Assembly: GCA_030765065.1 (NCBI GenBank) | Contig: CM060975.1 | Span: 261,897,816 to 261,961,815 of the forward strand | Length of the DNA stretch: 64,000 nucleotides | Origin: Deroplatys truncata | Lineage: Eukaryota > Arthropoda > Insecta > Mantodea > Mantidae | Direction: 5' to 3' | Shown: positions 10,276-22,691 of the stretch, one piece after another | Layout: each line of letters starts with the position of its first letter | How positions within the stretch are numbered: position 1 is the first letter of the stretch | Made by a program: the position numbers and the translations under genes | Notes under the pieces: generated by a model | The model's input: only the letters and a program-made list of their open reading frames with translations | The model's database searches: none | Told to the model about the DNA's origin: nothing

Positions 10276-12349
10276 TATAAGTTCGGCATTTTACAAGGAT
10301 GTGAAGAATTCCTCCAAATCTGATTCTAGGTCATCTAATCGAACACAAACATTCTGGTGTATGTGCTTGTTTCATAGTTGTAATATGGTTATATGTTATT
10401 AATTTTTTATTCTAATCTGCATATTTTTAGTTCTATGCATGTATGAAATGTAATCTTTTAGTGAACATACTGATGTAGTCTAGAGACACTGCATTTCAGA
10501 TATTTTTAATCTTCTCTTCCGTGATTTACTGAGGTCCCAATTTTCACTGCGATATAGTATTATACCAACTATAAAAGTTAATTATTATATTTTTTCTTAT
10601 TTGATTCCTTAAATTCGTATGTGTAGTTCCGCACATACATGTAAATAATGAATGTAAATTTATACATGTTCAATTGAGTCGCATAAAATATCATTAAAAG
10701 CTTATCTGGATCTACTTGTGGCTCTTAATCTACAGTGGACTTAACTGGCGAGATTAATTTCTGTATTTGAAAATATCTTATGTTCTTCACAACATGTTTT
10801 TTGTTTCTGAAAGTATCATAATAGCAAATAAATTAATTTAATAACACAAAACAAATAATAAAAGAGCCCAAAATAAAGAGCCTCTTAAAAGAAATGTCAC
10901 TTAAACAGAATTATAGCAAGGTAAAATACCATGGCTTTAAACAATATAGTTTACCGAGTTAATAGAAAATATTTCAGAAAAAGTTATTTTGTGTTGTGTA
11001 CAAAATAAAATAGGTTAAAATAACGAACATAGCATAGAATTACTGCATGACTATTGAAAAGCTGTAAAATTTAAACATTCTTCCATTTTAATTTTAATAT
11101 AACTTGGTTGTTTTCTTCTCTGTTTATACGGTATATAACGAAATGCTACATATCATAAGCTTGAATGGTGCGCTCTTTCTGGTAAAGCAAACTAATTTTG
11201 CCAGTTGCCAATTAACGGGAGAATATACTGTATTAACTATGTAATTAATATTAATGCTGTTGTATGTGGAAAACTTAGGCAGCTCAGCTGTTACGTAATC
11301 CAGAATTAATTGCTGAATATTTTTACTCTCTGGAGCCATTACATTAAGGTTATTCAACACCAGTAAGTGACAGTAATTTGTAATTAATGCACGGCGCTTA
11401 GTAATTGCACATAATGTGAGAGCTAGACACAAAAAGATTAAACAGCCTGGGCCGCTCATTATACTCAGATAATGTGTGCTCGTATTCAGTTTACAGTTTC
11501 ATGTTGTACTCCTTTAATTTCACTTACTGAGGTACAGATATGCTTCCTGCAGATGGTGTTAAATCTGGACACTAACGAACATAATTTAGAACACGCTACG
11601 CGTGCGCAAAACTTGGTAATACAAAAATAGTTTTAAAAAGTAAAGAAATTATTCGAATACTTTGTTTCGCTGAAAAGGGTTTCCGCCTTTGTGGCACTGA
11701 AATGAAATATTTGCCTCAGGTGTGATGCGCTGCAGAGTAGAATGTTATACAGCAAGTTGTATGGTATTGCGTGAACATAATGTCAAGAACTGTGTGTTGC
11801 TTTTTATTATTATATAAATATATCTATCATATAAATACAAGTGAGATCTATCAAACCGTTTGACGAGTTGAATATTTGTAATTCATATATAAGAAATGAT
11901 TAAACATGAAGAAAATCGGAGTGTTACATTCGCACGTCTTTCTCTACCTACCGTGTATTTTTTTTTTTTTTTTGGTACAGCCGTATCTAAATCTATAGAT
12001 CTTAAATACCTGTATCTGCCTATCTTTAATTTACCCACCTCTACCACACCTCTCAAACTATTAGCAACTAAGTTTGTATCACACACTGATATACTGATAA
12101 AGAGTGCCTTAAAGGAAAAATATTGCAGCTCACAAAGCGTATTCCAGATGCCATGATATACGGTGCCGAAACTTTAAAACGTTCGGGATTGTTTAAAATG
12201 CGATGTAAAAGTCTCCTCCAACAGATAAATTCTTATCATAAATTAATTTATGTTAACATACATATTCAGGTTACTTGAATATTTGGACTGTTTGAAGAAA
12301 TTAAATCTAGAGGACTCCGAATATACCTCTCCTGAAGACAGCCACATAA
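10276..12349. other. AT-rich stretch, no gene seen
   Basis: Very AT-rich. The longest ORF is a 111-codon minus-strand frame at 11124-11459 with no domain I recognise. A poly-T of 15-16 bases lies at about 11959-11974, and opposing ORFs there are artefacts of it. No transposon ends were identified. Confidence 0.4.
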
Positions 12350-12720
12350 ATATGCTTAGGCCAGAAAGGCCCTCAGTGAGAAGGAATTCCTAAGTTGCTG
12401 TTCTCTGCTTTGCAAAGGCATCATCTTATACAAAGAGTATACACCCGCTAACTCTTGGGTCAGCAAACCTGAAGGCCTAACAAGCAGAGAATGGGAGGAG
12501 GCGATTAAAATGGCTTCCCATGTTTGTGCTGCAAGAACCATCCCCAGTAGATGTCAAAACGATAACCACTGCAGGCATTGTCTTAGTGTGTAGAAAGCCC
12601 TTAGACACGTTTTTGAAATCCCGTCCATAGGCGAACTGTTGCGTAATTTTCAGAATTCATAAAATAGGATCTTTGATAGCCGAAAAACTATGAAGCAGTT
12701 TTCTGTACCGAAACAATGCT
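12350..12720 (+). pseudogene. R2-like LINE reverse-transcriptase protein, C-terminal fragment
   Basis: In the plus-strand frame from about 12480 to 12660, the translation reads LTSREWEEAIKMASHVCAAR, then a C-x2-C...H motif (CRHCLSV, an in-frame stop, KALRHVFEI) and GELLRNF. This arrangement is the zinc-knuckle region after the reverse transcriptase in R2-type and related site-specific LINEs, just before the restriction-like endonuclease. The final knuckle cysteine is lost, a stop lies inside the motif and the frame ends at 12660. The preceding RT domain is absent, so this is a 5'-truncated dead copy. The family call is from motif wording, not alignment. Confidence 0.6.
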
Positions 12721-13036
12721 ATATTAATACATTATTAATAAATATGTCTAATATGTATTCTTGATGTAATCGTAGTGTTATACCTTTTATAATTGTTGGT
12801 TTCTACAATTTTAGCGATATTTCTGGTATACAACGCAAGAATACTTCCACTGGACACCATTTTACGAACAAGAACTTGCTTCACACAAAAGCTTGGGAAA
12901 ACTTCGGAAATTTACAAAGAACTTTTGATGACAATGCACGCTAGAGAGGCATAAGCTGCCACACCAGGGGAACTCCCGATAAATTCACAAGCTGACGATT
13001 ACTCCATTGTTCTTAAGTCATGTGACTTTTGAGAAG

Positions 13037-13153
13037 CCAATAGGGAGGAACTAACCCCCACTCCAGATTTTTAAAATTTGAGAAATCGCGCTGCTAGTCA
13101 GCCAATCAGAAAACTAGAAGTAATATACGGACTGATCGACTATCATATATAAG
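13037..13153 (+). promoter_or_regulatory. Candidate Pol II promoter (two CCAAT boxes and TATA)
   Basis: CCAAT at 13037-13041 and 13102-13106 precedes TATATAAG at 13146-13153. Spacing of about 40-110 bp upstream of the TATA box is normal for a metazoan promoter, so transcription would start near 13175. It may belong to a host gene or to an LTR/LINE leader. A weak TTGGCACC at 14013 could be read as a primer-binding-like string, which leaves a retroelement origin open. Confidence 0.4.
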
Positions 13154-13174
13154 CTATGGCCCGGAAGACACATT

Positions 13175-13368
13175 ACGCTCTCTGTTAAATTCACTTGCCG
13201 GATTAACCTGAGACACTCAACATAAACATTCCGCGCCAAAACTATTAAGTGTAAACACGTAGTGCAAAGGATATCGTGTGCGCAACGGTATCTACTCTAA
13301 AGTGAAAGTACTTGTGTTTATCACCTGACGTTAAAATTACGAACGTCAGGAACAATTCCGTGTTCAAC
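13175..13368 (+). other. Candidate non-coding first exon with splice donor
   Basis: Downstream of the TATA box, the sequence up to 13368 ends in AAC|GTAAGTG, a near-consensus U2 splice donor (GT at 13369-13370). It includes a perfect 9-bp hairpin, CCTGACGTT / AACGTCAGG, with a 9-nt loop at 13324-13350. No long ORF is present, so it would be a 5' UTR exon or part of a transposon leader. No matching acceptor can be assigned. Confidence 0.3.
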
Positions 13369-13370
13369 GT

Positions 13371-14394
13371 AAGTGTGCCATAGGAAACAAAGAAGAGTTG
13401 AGTGCGCGAAGTAAAACAGTTTCAAGGAAGTGTTATGTGGAAGTGAATAATCTTTCAGCGAACCAATGTGCGCGCGAAATAACTATCCAAAGTGCAACAA
13501 AGTGGAAAAGCGTCAATTATCGCTATCAGAACCATTGCAAAGTGCGATTGTTAAAGGATTTACATTTTCATGCAAACTTTCTAAAACTGAATACTATTAA
13601 TTAAAGTTAAATTGGTGTTTTTAATTCTAATAAGTGTTGTAAGATATCCAGTGTCGTGCTCAACAATATTTATCGACAGCTGACAGCAGCCATGAATAAG
13701 GAACTTAAATGCAGTAGCTAGAATCTGTAGACACTACCTCTTAACTAACCGACTGTGTAGTAATTACAATTATAACACTTCTATTTAACCAGAACAATAG
13801 CCACCCAGTGATTACTTTGAGTTAGGCAAATTTATTTCGTCTACAATTACCCTTTGCCATTTACGCTGCATAATTAATGATAATAAACAACAATCGACAA
13901 AGAGGATAACTACAAACGAAACATCTCTCGGTATACGACGAAGTTCATGGCGTCTGTATACTGGCAGTACCAGAAGAATTGATATAATCGCCATTGATCA
14001 CACCACCAGAATTGGCACCTTAATAAGTCGAACATTCACGATGGGACCTTATAGTGGCCAACCCTATAAAGTCAGTCAGGAGAAATATGTATAATATTTG
14101 TGCACCCATCATCCAGCACTACAAGAAAAAAAAAAAAAAACAACCAACGATCTCCAAGACATCAAAGTGATTGGTATAATGATCACCGAAAGAGGTTCAA
14201 TACTTTCCTTTTTCGTTATGTTTTGCGTGATTTTAATTTAGAAAAACATGTTATTAAACAAATAGCCATTACATACTGAAAAGCTTAATTTCATTTATGA
14301 GAATTCATGTGTATAATTATTAATAAAGATATATTGTTATTTGTGGTACATTGTTATATCTGATACTACAATTTATGATAGATTGGACTGGATT
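13371..14394. other. Stretch without recognisable gene
   Basis: Contains a 68-codon ORF (13398-13604), a poly-A tract at about 14125-14141 and otherwise AT-rich sequence. A retroelement leader is possible, given the promoter-like sequence upstream, but no terminal repeat was found. Confidence 0.35.
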
Positions 14395-14910
14395 GTAAAT
14401 CGGAGGAGATTCGGCACCAATCCAGGAATGAGAGTACTGTACCGACGCCCCATGAGGGATGGCTTTCGGGAGGAGGTGAAGGTAGACGACGGGCGGCAGG
14501 AACTAGGAGTGACGGCACAGAAATGCCAGGGTCCCTACAGTTTCCAGATTATTAGCCCGGTAATCGCATAGGTAGACCGGGGACCCCCCTGGCAACCAGC
14601 CAAAGTCCTCGGGATGGAGAAGATTCACAAAGAACATCCTTTTTCCCTGCCATGCTGCATCGTAACACCATTGCCGACACTTCCACCCTGAAATAGCCAA
14701 AAGGGATGAAGGATGAATGAAATGTTAAATGGAATGAAATGGGGGACAGAAAATGCGAGGGATGAAAGAAACGACTCCAGCATTCGCCTGACGACCCGGG
14801 AAATCTCGCAAGAAACGTGGGTCAATGTGGGCGGTCGCCGGGGATTGAACCCGGGACTAGAGCTGTCAAGAACATACGTTTTACCCGCTCATTTGATGTG
14901 TTACATGATG
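14395..14910 (-). mobile_element. tRNA-derived SINE
   Basis: On the minus strand a tRNA-like head lies at about 14910-14835. It has a B-box GGGTTCAATCC within a pairing T-arm (CCCGG...CCGGG) and an A-box-like TGAGCGGGTA upstream. It is followed by a GC-richer body of about 430 bp, unlike the AT-rich surroundings, which ends near 14395. ORFs on both strands here are by-products of the GC content. Boundaries are approximate and I did not find the target duplication. Confidence 0.65.
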
Positions 14911-15789
14911 GTGCTCGCTCGTTTCTCTCAGTCCAACTCTTTGGAAAAGCAGCAATAAATATACCGAACTATGGTCGAGCTTCTAGTTCATATGCCCGCT
15001 TCTAAGAAATGGGTGCTATTGGGTATTTACCCGTTCAGGTATTCGCTCGTTCGTGATTTCACATCATAGCGGTGTTGTCAGGTGTATTTCTTCATTGCAT
15101 TAAGCTAACGGAATGATAATTGCCTACTGTTACTGCGTTTTCGACGTTTCTACCAAATGTTCTTTCACTAAATTATGATACAAAAACTCCATTTTTATGT
15201 TTTGTTTTATCACACCTAAGCTAAACATACATGAAAAGATATTCCAAAATAAATATATACGCTTCATATGCAATTTCATTCTGAAGTTCTGTGAGAGAAA
15301 AAACAACTCGGTCATAGTATAAATAAGTATTACTAATGATATTATATTATGCAACAAATTAAATAGTGATTATGATTTAAATTTCAGAAATTGCGCAACT
15401 GGCATTAAAGTAAAGTATGTTACTACCAACATTTAACGCAAATTCAGGTGATTTACTCGAAAAGCTGTTGCTTTATTTATGATATACGCAGTTAGGCCCA
15501 CTACTAAAAAAGAAGTTTATTGCACTTAAAATTTTGTTTTCCTTTAATGAGATACAAGTTAACAAAACTGAGAAAACTCGGTAATGACAGTATTTGAAAG
15601 CAACTTAATGTTTTACAATGTGAAATGTGATAAAAATTAAACCAAAAACAGTTTTGTTAAACGAACATTTAAAACAACACTTCACAAAATACATATTCAG
15701 GCTGAATATGTACGAACTGATTCTGGGCTAATTTCATGTGTACATAATGGAGTTTATTTTGAAAATATAAATGAGAAACACGGGTGAAA

Positions 15790-15794
<5 letters not shown>
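14911..15794. other. AT-rich stretch, no gene seen
   Basis: Only short ORFs, and no repeat ends or RNA genes seen. Confidence 0.4.

Positions 15795-15822
<28 letters not shown>
15795..15822. repeat. (TA)n microsatellite
   Basis: About 28 bases of TA repeat. It follows GGTGAAAATAAATATA, which resembles the GGTGAAATAAATATA segment inside the adjacent 101-bp tandem repeat, so it may have expanded from a unit of that array. Confidence 0.9.
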
Positions 15823-15826
<4 letters not shown>

Positions 15827-15872
15827 CGTGCTGTATCTCGTATGCTTCGAGCCAAGCAATCGATAACTTAAA

Positions 15873-16137
15873 ATAATAACTTACTTTTCTTTTAACAGTT
15901 TACACCTCCGGTAAATGAATGTTGTTGTGAAGGAACAGTCATCAACATTTTCAGGTGAAATAAATATATCATAGCAATAACTTAGTTTTGTTTTGGCAAG
16001 TTATACTTCCAGCAAACTAATGTTGTTGTAAATGATCACAGTGATAACTTTTTCAGCCGTAATAATAACATAATAAAACAACTTATTTTTGTTTTAGCAT
16101 TTTACACTTCGTTTTTCTAAAACGCTGTTTTTGTCTC
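15873..16137. repeat. 101-bp imperfect tandem repeat, three units
   Basis: The string AACTTA, followed by a T-rich block and TTTACACTTC-like and AATGTTGTTGT-like segments, begins at 15878, 15979 and 16080. The spacing is exactly 101 bp each time. The third unit is incomplete. Identity between units is moderate, so the array is fairly old. No ORF runs through it. Confidence 0.75.
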
Positions 16138-17957
16138 ATTGCCGCATTTCCTGTGAAATATCGGTATTTAATTTCTGAGTGAAATAAAATACTTCTGTAA
16201 TTATATATATGTAGTAAAGAAATTAAAAACCCTCTCGATGATGTAGGATATCACGGACGCAGAGGTACAGTTGCTATGTGCATGCCTCTGTGGACACATG
16301 ACGAAATAAAATGGTATCGTACACGGATGAGACCTAGAAGACTAAGTTTCCAAAGCGACCCGCAAGATATCTGCTAACGGATCCATCGCGATATGACCGC
16401 GTATTTAAAGCGACGTAAAATAAATAGAAAAAATCTGAAGCCAAACACCAGGAACAAATAAGCATTTGTCGTTTGCTTTCAAAGTAATTACACTTGTATT
16501 CTACTTTTCATTAGATAAATCCCGATGAGTGATACTTATTAGTCTTTATGGAAAGTTTCTCTGCAAATATGTCCTTTTTTCCTATCTGTATTTAATGAAC
16601 TATGCTCTGGCAGTAGCAGTTTTCGCTGCAACCATCATTGTAATATTTGAAGAAAGCTTTCTCTTTCTTGTCTAAACTTTACATTTCTTTCGGCTGCATT
16701 TTGATTGTACTTGAAATCTAAATTTAGTATAATTAGGATTTAAAGATGTATATGTCTTATTTATCGGTTTGTTTTGTTCCTTACGTCTAGTCTTACTTCA
16801 ACACCAAATATAGCCGTTAATATTGCAGAATAATAAGTTGTTTGTTTAAAAATTGGCATCAGTCACCTACAAAGAAGAGCAAATTTCAGACTATACATTG
16901 TATAATATGTTGATTTATACTAAATTTATTAAAAACTTGGGCTTTCGTGGTATATTATCGATACGATAAACGTTAGCAGAAATATATACGGATAAAAGCT
17001 CTGCCTATAACTATGAAAATGTTTACAACGAGGGTTTATAATCTACTATCCCATACTCACAGATATGAAACATGGGGCCTAAAACAGGTGTAATATTTTC
17101 CATCAAGCTAAACTTATTAAAGTAGCATTTGGTGTGGCTAATGATAAATGCTAATGAGAATAATACTTTCAGTTGTGTGTAATTAATCTTTAGAGAGCAA
17201 ATAATCTTGAAAACCACAAATGGACCCTTATTCAAGAGATACCGGGAACTGAAAGGGAAGCCACCATTATCAGACAGGTTTTGCTACATACGGTCATTTT
17301 GTCGAAAAGCATGCTGTCCCATACTATACAGTGTTTACCTCTATGGTTGCCCACAGAGTTTCTATGCTACGTAAATTACACTTCGCCTTTGATGCGCGCA
17401 ATTACTCTCAGCACTCCACAACCACCATCGTTTCCTGCATTTTCTATCTATAAAATGCAATTAACATTGTGCGTTTTTGCAAAATAATGATAATAGCATC
17501 AATTCATAAAAATAAATAAATTTAAAAAATTTAAATGCCACAGTTATCCTGCTATACTAGTTACTCAGAACACCGTCACAAGCTATTTGAGCCACAACCA
17601 TATTACCGTGAAAAATAATGTATAGTAAGCTTTCTAAGGAAAGACAAAAGAAGAATAGTGAAGCAGAGGTGAAGTATGTGACTCCCGAGTGAACAGGATT
17701 ATATTAATGTAGTTAATATCATTTGTTAACATTGTACACCACCTCACTGCTACACCACCTCTTTAGCACATCACTATTTGCACGAGAATGATTTAATCTG
17801 CACCAGTTCCCCTTCGTCTTTCTAAAAGCTGCTTTCTTTAGTCTCTTCGTCTCTTTTTAGCACGGAGTTTTCTTCTTGGATAACCGTTGCTGCGGTAGAT
17901 GCTTACCTATCGGGCACAACCCTTCTGTAAGTTTTGTCCTAGAGTTACCAGTTTATA
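16138..17957. other. AT-rich stretch, no gene seen
   Basis: Short unrelated ORFs on both strands. No transposase, RT or RNA signature. Confidence 0.4.
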
Positions 17958-18254
17958 CAGAGTGAGCCAAAAGACTCCGAATCGCATGCACGATGTTTTT
18001 CCTGTCCGCGTCCTCGGCGCTCGTTGCCGTCTGCCGCTATCATAGAGGTGCCAAAAATGTATGGACAACGACGATGGCCAGTTTCAGCATTTGCTTTCAT
18101 AAAGTTGGTAAGTAAAGCCTTTAAAAGTAGTTTAAAAAATGTTGTATGGTTTCATCCGCGTCTTTCTATGATAGCGGCACACGGCAACGAGCGCCAAGGA
18201 CGCGGACAGGAAAAGCACCGCGCAGGCAGTTGGTAGTCCTTTTGGCTCACTCTG
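17958..18254. mobile_element. MITE with ~90-bp terminal inverted repeats
   Basis: The ends are CAGAGTGAGCCAAAAG at 17958 and CTTTTGGCTCACTCTG at 18254. Inverted similarity continues for about 90 bp through CCTGTCCGCGTCCT and CTCGTTGCCGT to CCGCTATCATAG. TA dinucleotides flank both ends (17956-17957 and 18255-18256), pointing to mobilisation by a Tc1/mariner-type transposase. The element is 297 bp with a loop of about 120 bp. The GC-rich arms contrast with the flanks. The 70-codon ORF inside is not a gene. Confidence 0.93.
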
Positions 18255-18256
18255 TA

Positions 18257-19188
18257 TTATACTAAGCACCTGCATTATGTGCACTTGAATTTAGTTTTAT
18301 CCGTAATATCAACCTCGTTAAGTTATAAGTTAAAGTGCCCTTCTAGTGAACACGAGAGGAACGACTGTCATTAAATTCTGCAAATTTAACGTAGAACGGT
18401 TAACAACGCAAGACCGCTAAAGAAAGATCTGTATCTTAATCTCATTAACTCAGAAGGAGGCGTGATAACTCGAACAGTTCTAGACAGATTAACCTTCTGT
18501 CAAAATAATACATCAACATTCATAATGGATGAAAATCAATCACCGGATTGGCGAATCTTGTTTGTTGCTTTGCCATATAATCCTTCATCAACCTGTTTAG
18601 CCTTAAGGACTGTATAACACAGCAAAAAGTTTGTCTTAAACCAGTTCGCTCAATCTTGGTATACACATCAATAGAAGGCTAGAAACTACTTGACGGGAAC
18701 GTGCGTTCATCTATGTGCCTGCTGATTGGTTAATTTTGAATACTATAATATGAGAATATTTAGAAGATAATTTCTTAGTATTTTTATAACAATTTTTCGT
18801 AGTACCTATAGATCCTGAAAAAATGATACGCAAACTTGTGGTTGTTTGTCCTTTTTTGGCAATTTTATAGGCAAAACTTCATGCCACTTTGGTTATTCCG
18901 CTGGCAAACACCAATCTATTTCTTTTAAGGGTATTCTTCTCAAAGGACTTCAAAATAATAGGACAAGTAAGAAGTAAAACTTTATTGCTTCAAATTTGGA
19001 GGATTTTATCACACATTACAATTTCACACATTTCTTAAACGTTACAGTACCACTGAAGAATTAGTTTTTCTTTCACCTTAGGTCATTTACCAAACATTTT
19101 TTGCTAGAAGTGTTCTGAATTTAAGTAATATGGAATTAGTTGGAATAATGATACGGAAAACGAACCACAACTGCATGTCGTAAATCAG
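18257..19188. other. Stretch without recognisable gene
   Basis: No ORF over 60 codons with family resemblance, no clear repeat terminus before the family R copy at 19189. Confidence 0.4.
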
Positions 19189-20030
19189 TTTTGTCTACTA
19201 TGTATAGTAAGTAGGGGAAGTATTGTATTTCACCCAAAATATCCATATTTACCCGGAAATACATGTTTTGAGGCCCCATGAATCCCTCTGGTCTGTCTGT
19301 GTGTCTGCGTGTGTGCCTTTGTCTCTGTGAACAGCATAACTTAAAACGAAAAGTCGGGTCAACCCCAAACTTGGTATTTAAGTTCAGTACCATCCAAAGA
19401 TGGGATACGAAGATTTTCAAGGAAATATCCCCACCCCAGACCACCCTTTTCATGGAGACGTTTTAGAAAATTTTTATTTTCTCAAAAATACTTCTAATGA
19501 TTTTTATTAAATTATCCCATGTTTAAGATATTTTCATGGCAAATCAAAATGTATATTTTGAATTTTCTTGGAATGTCCCCAAAAGTCCTCTTCATTATGA
19601 ATGACTTTTGCATAACTTGTAAACGCAAGAGATAGACAAACTTTTACTACACAAAAGAATGTAAATCTTGTTAAAACACACAATTTTTCATATGTTTTTG
19701 TCCAGTGAACCATTTTTATATATTCTTTATTATTTCTTACAATTTTCTAATACTTACTCAAGTGAGAATTCGTTATTCTTGACTTTTCCCCCTTTCCTTG
19801 GACATGCAAGAGAATGGAATGTTCCAAATAGCAACTCGCTCTTTAAAGCTTTATCTATTGCTTAAAGCCTACTTTTTTACCATATTCCCCTTGCAACTAC
19901 AAGAAAATTAGCAATAATATAATTTCTGCAAATGTTTATCTTGATTAACAAAGTGTATGGAGAATAAGAGTTTGTAAAAATGCTTTTTACAAGAGTAGAG
20001 AAAGTCATGTGGGTGTAATGCATCAGATTC
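19189..20030 (+). repeat. Family R, near full length
   Basis: Runs from a TTTGTCTACTATGTATAGTA variant of the left end to GTAGAGAAAGTCATGTG and CATCAGATT at the right. The fixed internal microsatellite position (about 19290-19335) holds an impure GT-rich tract. All landmarks are in order: CCAAACTTGGTATTTA, TTCAGTACC, TGGGATACGAAGATTTTCAA. ORFs on both strands inside it are incidental. Confidence 0.88.
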
Positions 20031-20259
20031 TTTACTCATGAGTCTCTGGAAGACACATCATATATAAATATCGCTTTGAAGTTCAATCCGGGAAAACTTA
20101 AACCTGCAACGTATTGTTTTAATCTGTATCCTTAAATTAAGAATATAATAACATGAAAAATAACAAATATTTTCCATATAAAGAGTAGATTCCAAAGGGG
20201 GATTTTCCTGGAAATACTTGCTTGTATGCTTAGAGTCTGATTCAAATATAGAATTTGGT

Positions 20260-20352
20260 ACATGTGGGCACGTGGACGTTTTTCTAAAATCATATTTTAC
20301 ATTTAGTGAAATCTCGATATAGAATTTTTGGGTGGAATGCAGTACTTGGTAT
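20260..20352 (-). repeat. Family R fragment (left end region)
   Basis: Minus-strand fragment carrying AGTGAAATCTCGATAT and AGAATTTTTGGGTGGAATGC, which are the sequences just inside the family R left end in copies such as 53355-53390. Too short to set boundaries. Confidence 0.65.
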
Positions 20353-22691
20353 AGACAATTAGTAGAGACGTATTAGAAGAGTGTAGTAACACACGGGACA
20401 AAATGTTCGCAAATATGTGGCAGATAAAAAATCTTGCTGATAAAAAGAAATTGCTTTCAGATAATCATATATCAAATGCGCTTCTCAAATCTCTGGGAAT
20501 ATCGCTACGTCAGCCTATAAGGAACTTAATGGAAACCGAAAACTGCAGATGAGGCGATTGAATCCTAGAAATTGCTAAATCCAGGATGCATAAGGAGGCA
20601 AAGGATATCAAAATCGTTTTAAAATGCGAAGTAGGCAGAAGGAAAGGAACTGAGCGTAACAACGCAGAAAATACTCTGCAAAAATGTGGAGCGAGACGAA
20701 GAGACAAAAGAAAAGAATGTCACAAATGTAACATTTCATAACACTAGCAGTATAGCATAGCTCTGCGTCGTATTATTTCGGTATACTTTGTAAAACATTC
20801 TTGTACAATTTTCCTTATATATGCAGTTATTATAAGGAAAAACATTCTGGCCGGATTGCACGAATAACAAGAGTTTATTCGATTGGTCTTATAAACGCGT
20901 CTATAACCATACAATACAACGTCCACTAGAGCAGAAACAATGTCACATTCCCTAAATCAGAATACCTAGTATTTTTTTGTTTCCTAATGTTTCTACACTT
21001 ATCTAACAGTGCTAGTTTTCAGAAAGGCCTTAACAGTCTCTGTGACTAGCTTGAAACATAAGAGCGATGTTATACTCGGTGTGAAACGAAGCGGGGCTCA
21101 GAAATAGCCTTTGATTCGTGAAAAAAAGAGGCGGCTACCCCAATGTATTACTCGGCCACGATATGCGTGCGCTTGGAGGAGGGCAACACTGTTTTTGTTG
21201 ACAATGTGTAATGTCATCAAGACTAGGGACAAACCGATAGGGGAATGTACATTTGCACAATGTAAACAGTAGCTTACTTGCAGGCCTCAGCCCCACTAGT
21301 AAATGCAACCCGGAATGAGGATGCTTTGTTTATCTAACTGTTCCTCAGATGCCCCGCCCACTTGTGCCGTAACGGTTTAGTTCTTCCCACAAACGCACTC
21401 ATATCGTGGCTGACTAAAAACATTTTAGCGACTCGAGCTTACGGAGGAAAGCTGTTTGAGGAATGCACAACTTCCATTGTATTTGTGAATTATTTTTTGT
21501 CAGGTAGACAAGGAATTCTAAGAATGTTAATTCGTGTATTTTCAGTTAAAATAATTCATTTCAACCAACCTCCTTTGTGTACGGGTAGTGTGAATTACCT
21601 GGATAAGGCTTTTTTATGGGTTTACCCTTACCCTGAAAAAATGAATGTCAGGTAACTGCAAGCTCTGCGGATCTCTCTCGAGCTGCGTTTCTCGTCCATA
21701 TGCATTTAGATGCAACAATAATACTAAAAATATTATATAATTGATAATAGTACGGTTTTATGATTATCATTATTATTATTGCATAATGACACTAATATCG
21801 ACTTAGCAGTCGAAAAGCACCGTTAACTAAATGGTCTTATTTTTGTCAGTCTTTTTATCATAATTATTATCTTAACGGTACTCAACTGGCGAAAGAGTAG
21901 ACAGCTCATTGGCAGTATTACGCTCGACTGCTATCTTTTGGAATTGCGTAAGCAACTTGCCATTCAAACAGCTGGAATTATGCAAAACGGGAGTTACAAA
22001 GGTATTGCTTGTAGAGGGGGGAAAATAAACATTCCAATACTAACTTAAATTTGTCCTTATATGGACTTTGTTCTGAACCAAGCACACATTCTCAATGGGT
22101 TATAAAGCATTCCTATAGCTCGTAGATCAAAAAACCAACCAGGAAATTGCTAGACGTTCCCTAATTCACATTGCTGTCTTTTCCAGACTTCACGAATATG
22201 CTTATACACTGCTGGAAATCTAACAAATATCTCTCTTAGGAGGTTTTATTGGAATTAACCTATGATACATCACACTAACGTGCAGGTAATTACGTTATTC
22301 ATTACGATGGGAGCTAAAGCTCTACCTCCGTGGTGTAGAGAGGCGTGTCAACCTTCCATCTAGTTTAGAGGGGGTATAGATAGGCTTTATTTCGAGTATT
22401 TACCTTTGTCTGCATTAGGCACCCAGCAGGCAGCGGAGCCCTGTCTCATTTGAGCATTATTTCACAGTCTCTGCAATCTGGATTATTGAGAGGGGGAAAA
22501 GGGATATAAAGACCTTTGGAAAAAAACAGCTTATTAAACAGCTGTTTTTTCCCCAAATTGCAGACTACCATTTGATTCTCTTTTATGGCAGAGTACCTCA
22601 ATTCCTTTAAAGACTTATCGCGGTATCTGTTCGTGTTATCTTTTTTGCTGAGCACCTGTTATTGTTTTACTATTTTGAACTTTGGGTTCTT
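20353..22691. other. Stretch without recognisable gene
   Basis: Includes a 97-codon plus-strand ORF (21362-21655) with no domain I recognise and a string resembling a tRNA A-box (CTCCGTGGTGTAG at 22326) without a B-box. A hairpin with 12-bp arms GGAAAAAACAGC/GCTGTTTTTTCC lies at 22518-22552 (one extra A in the left arm). None is strong enough to call a gene. Confidence 0.35.
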
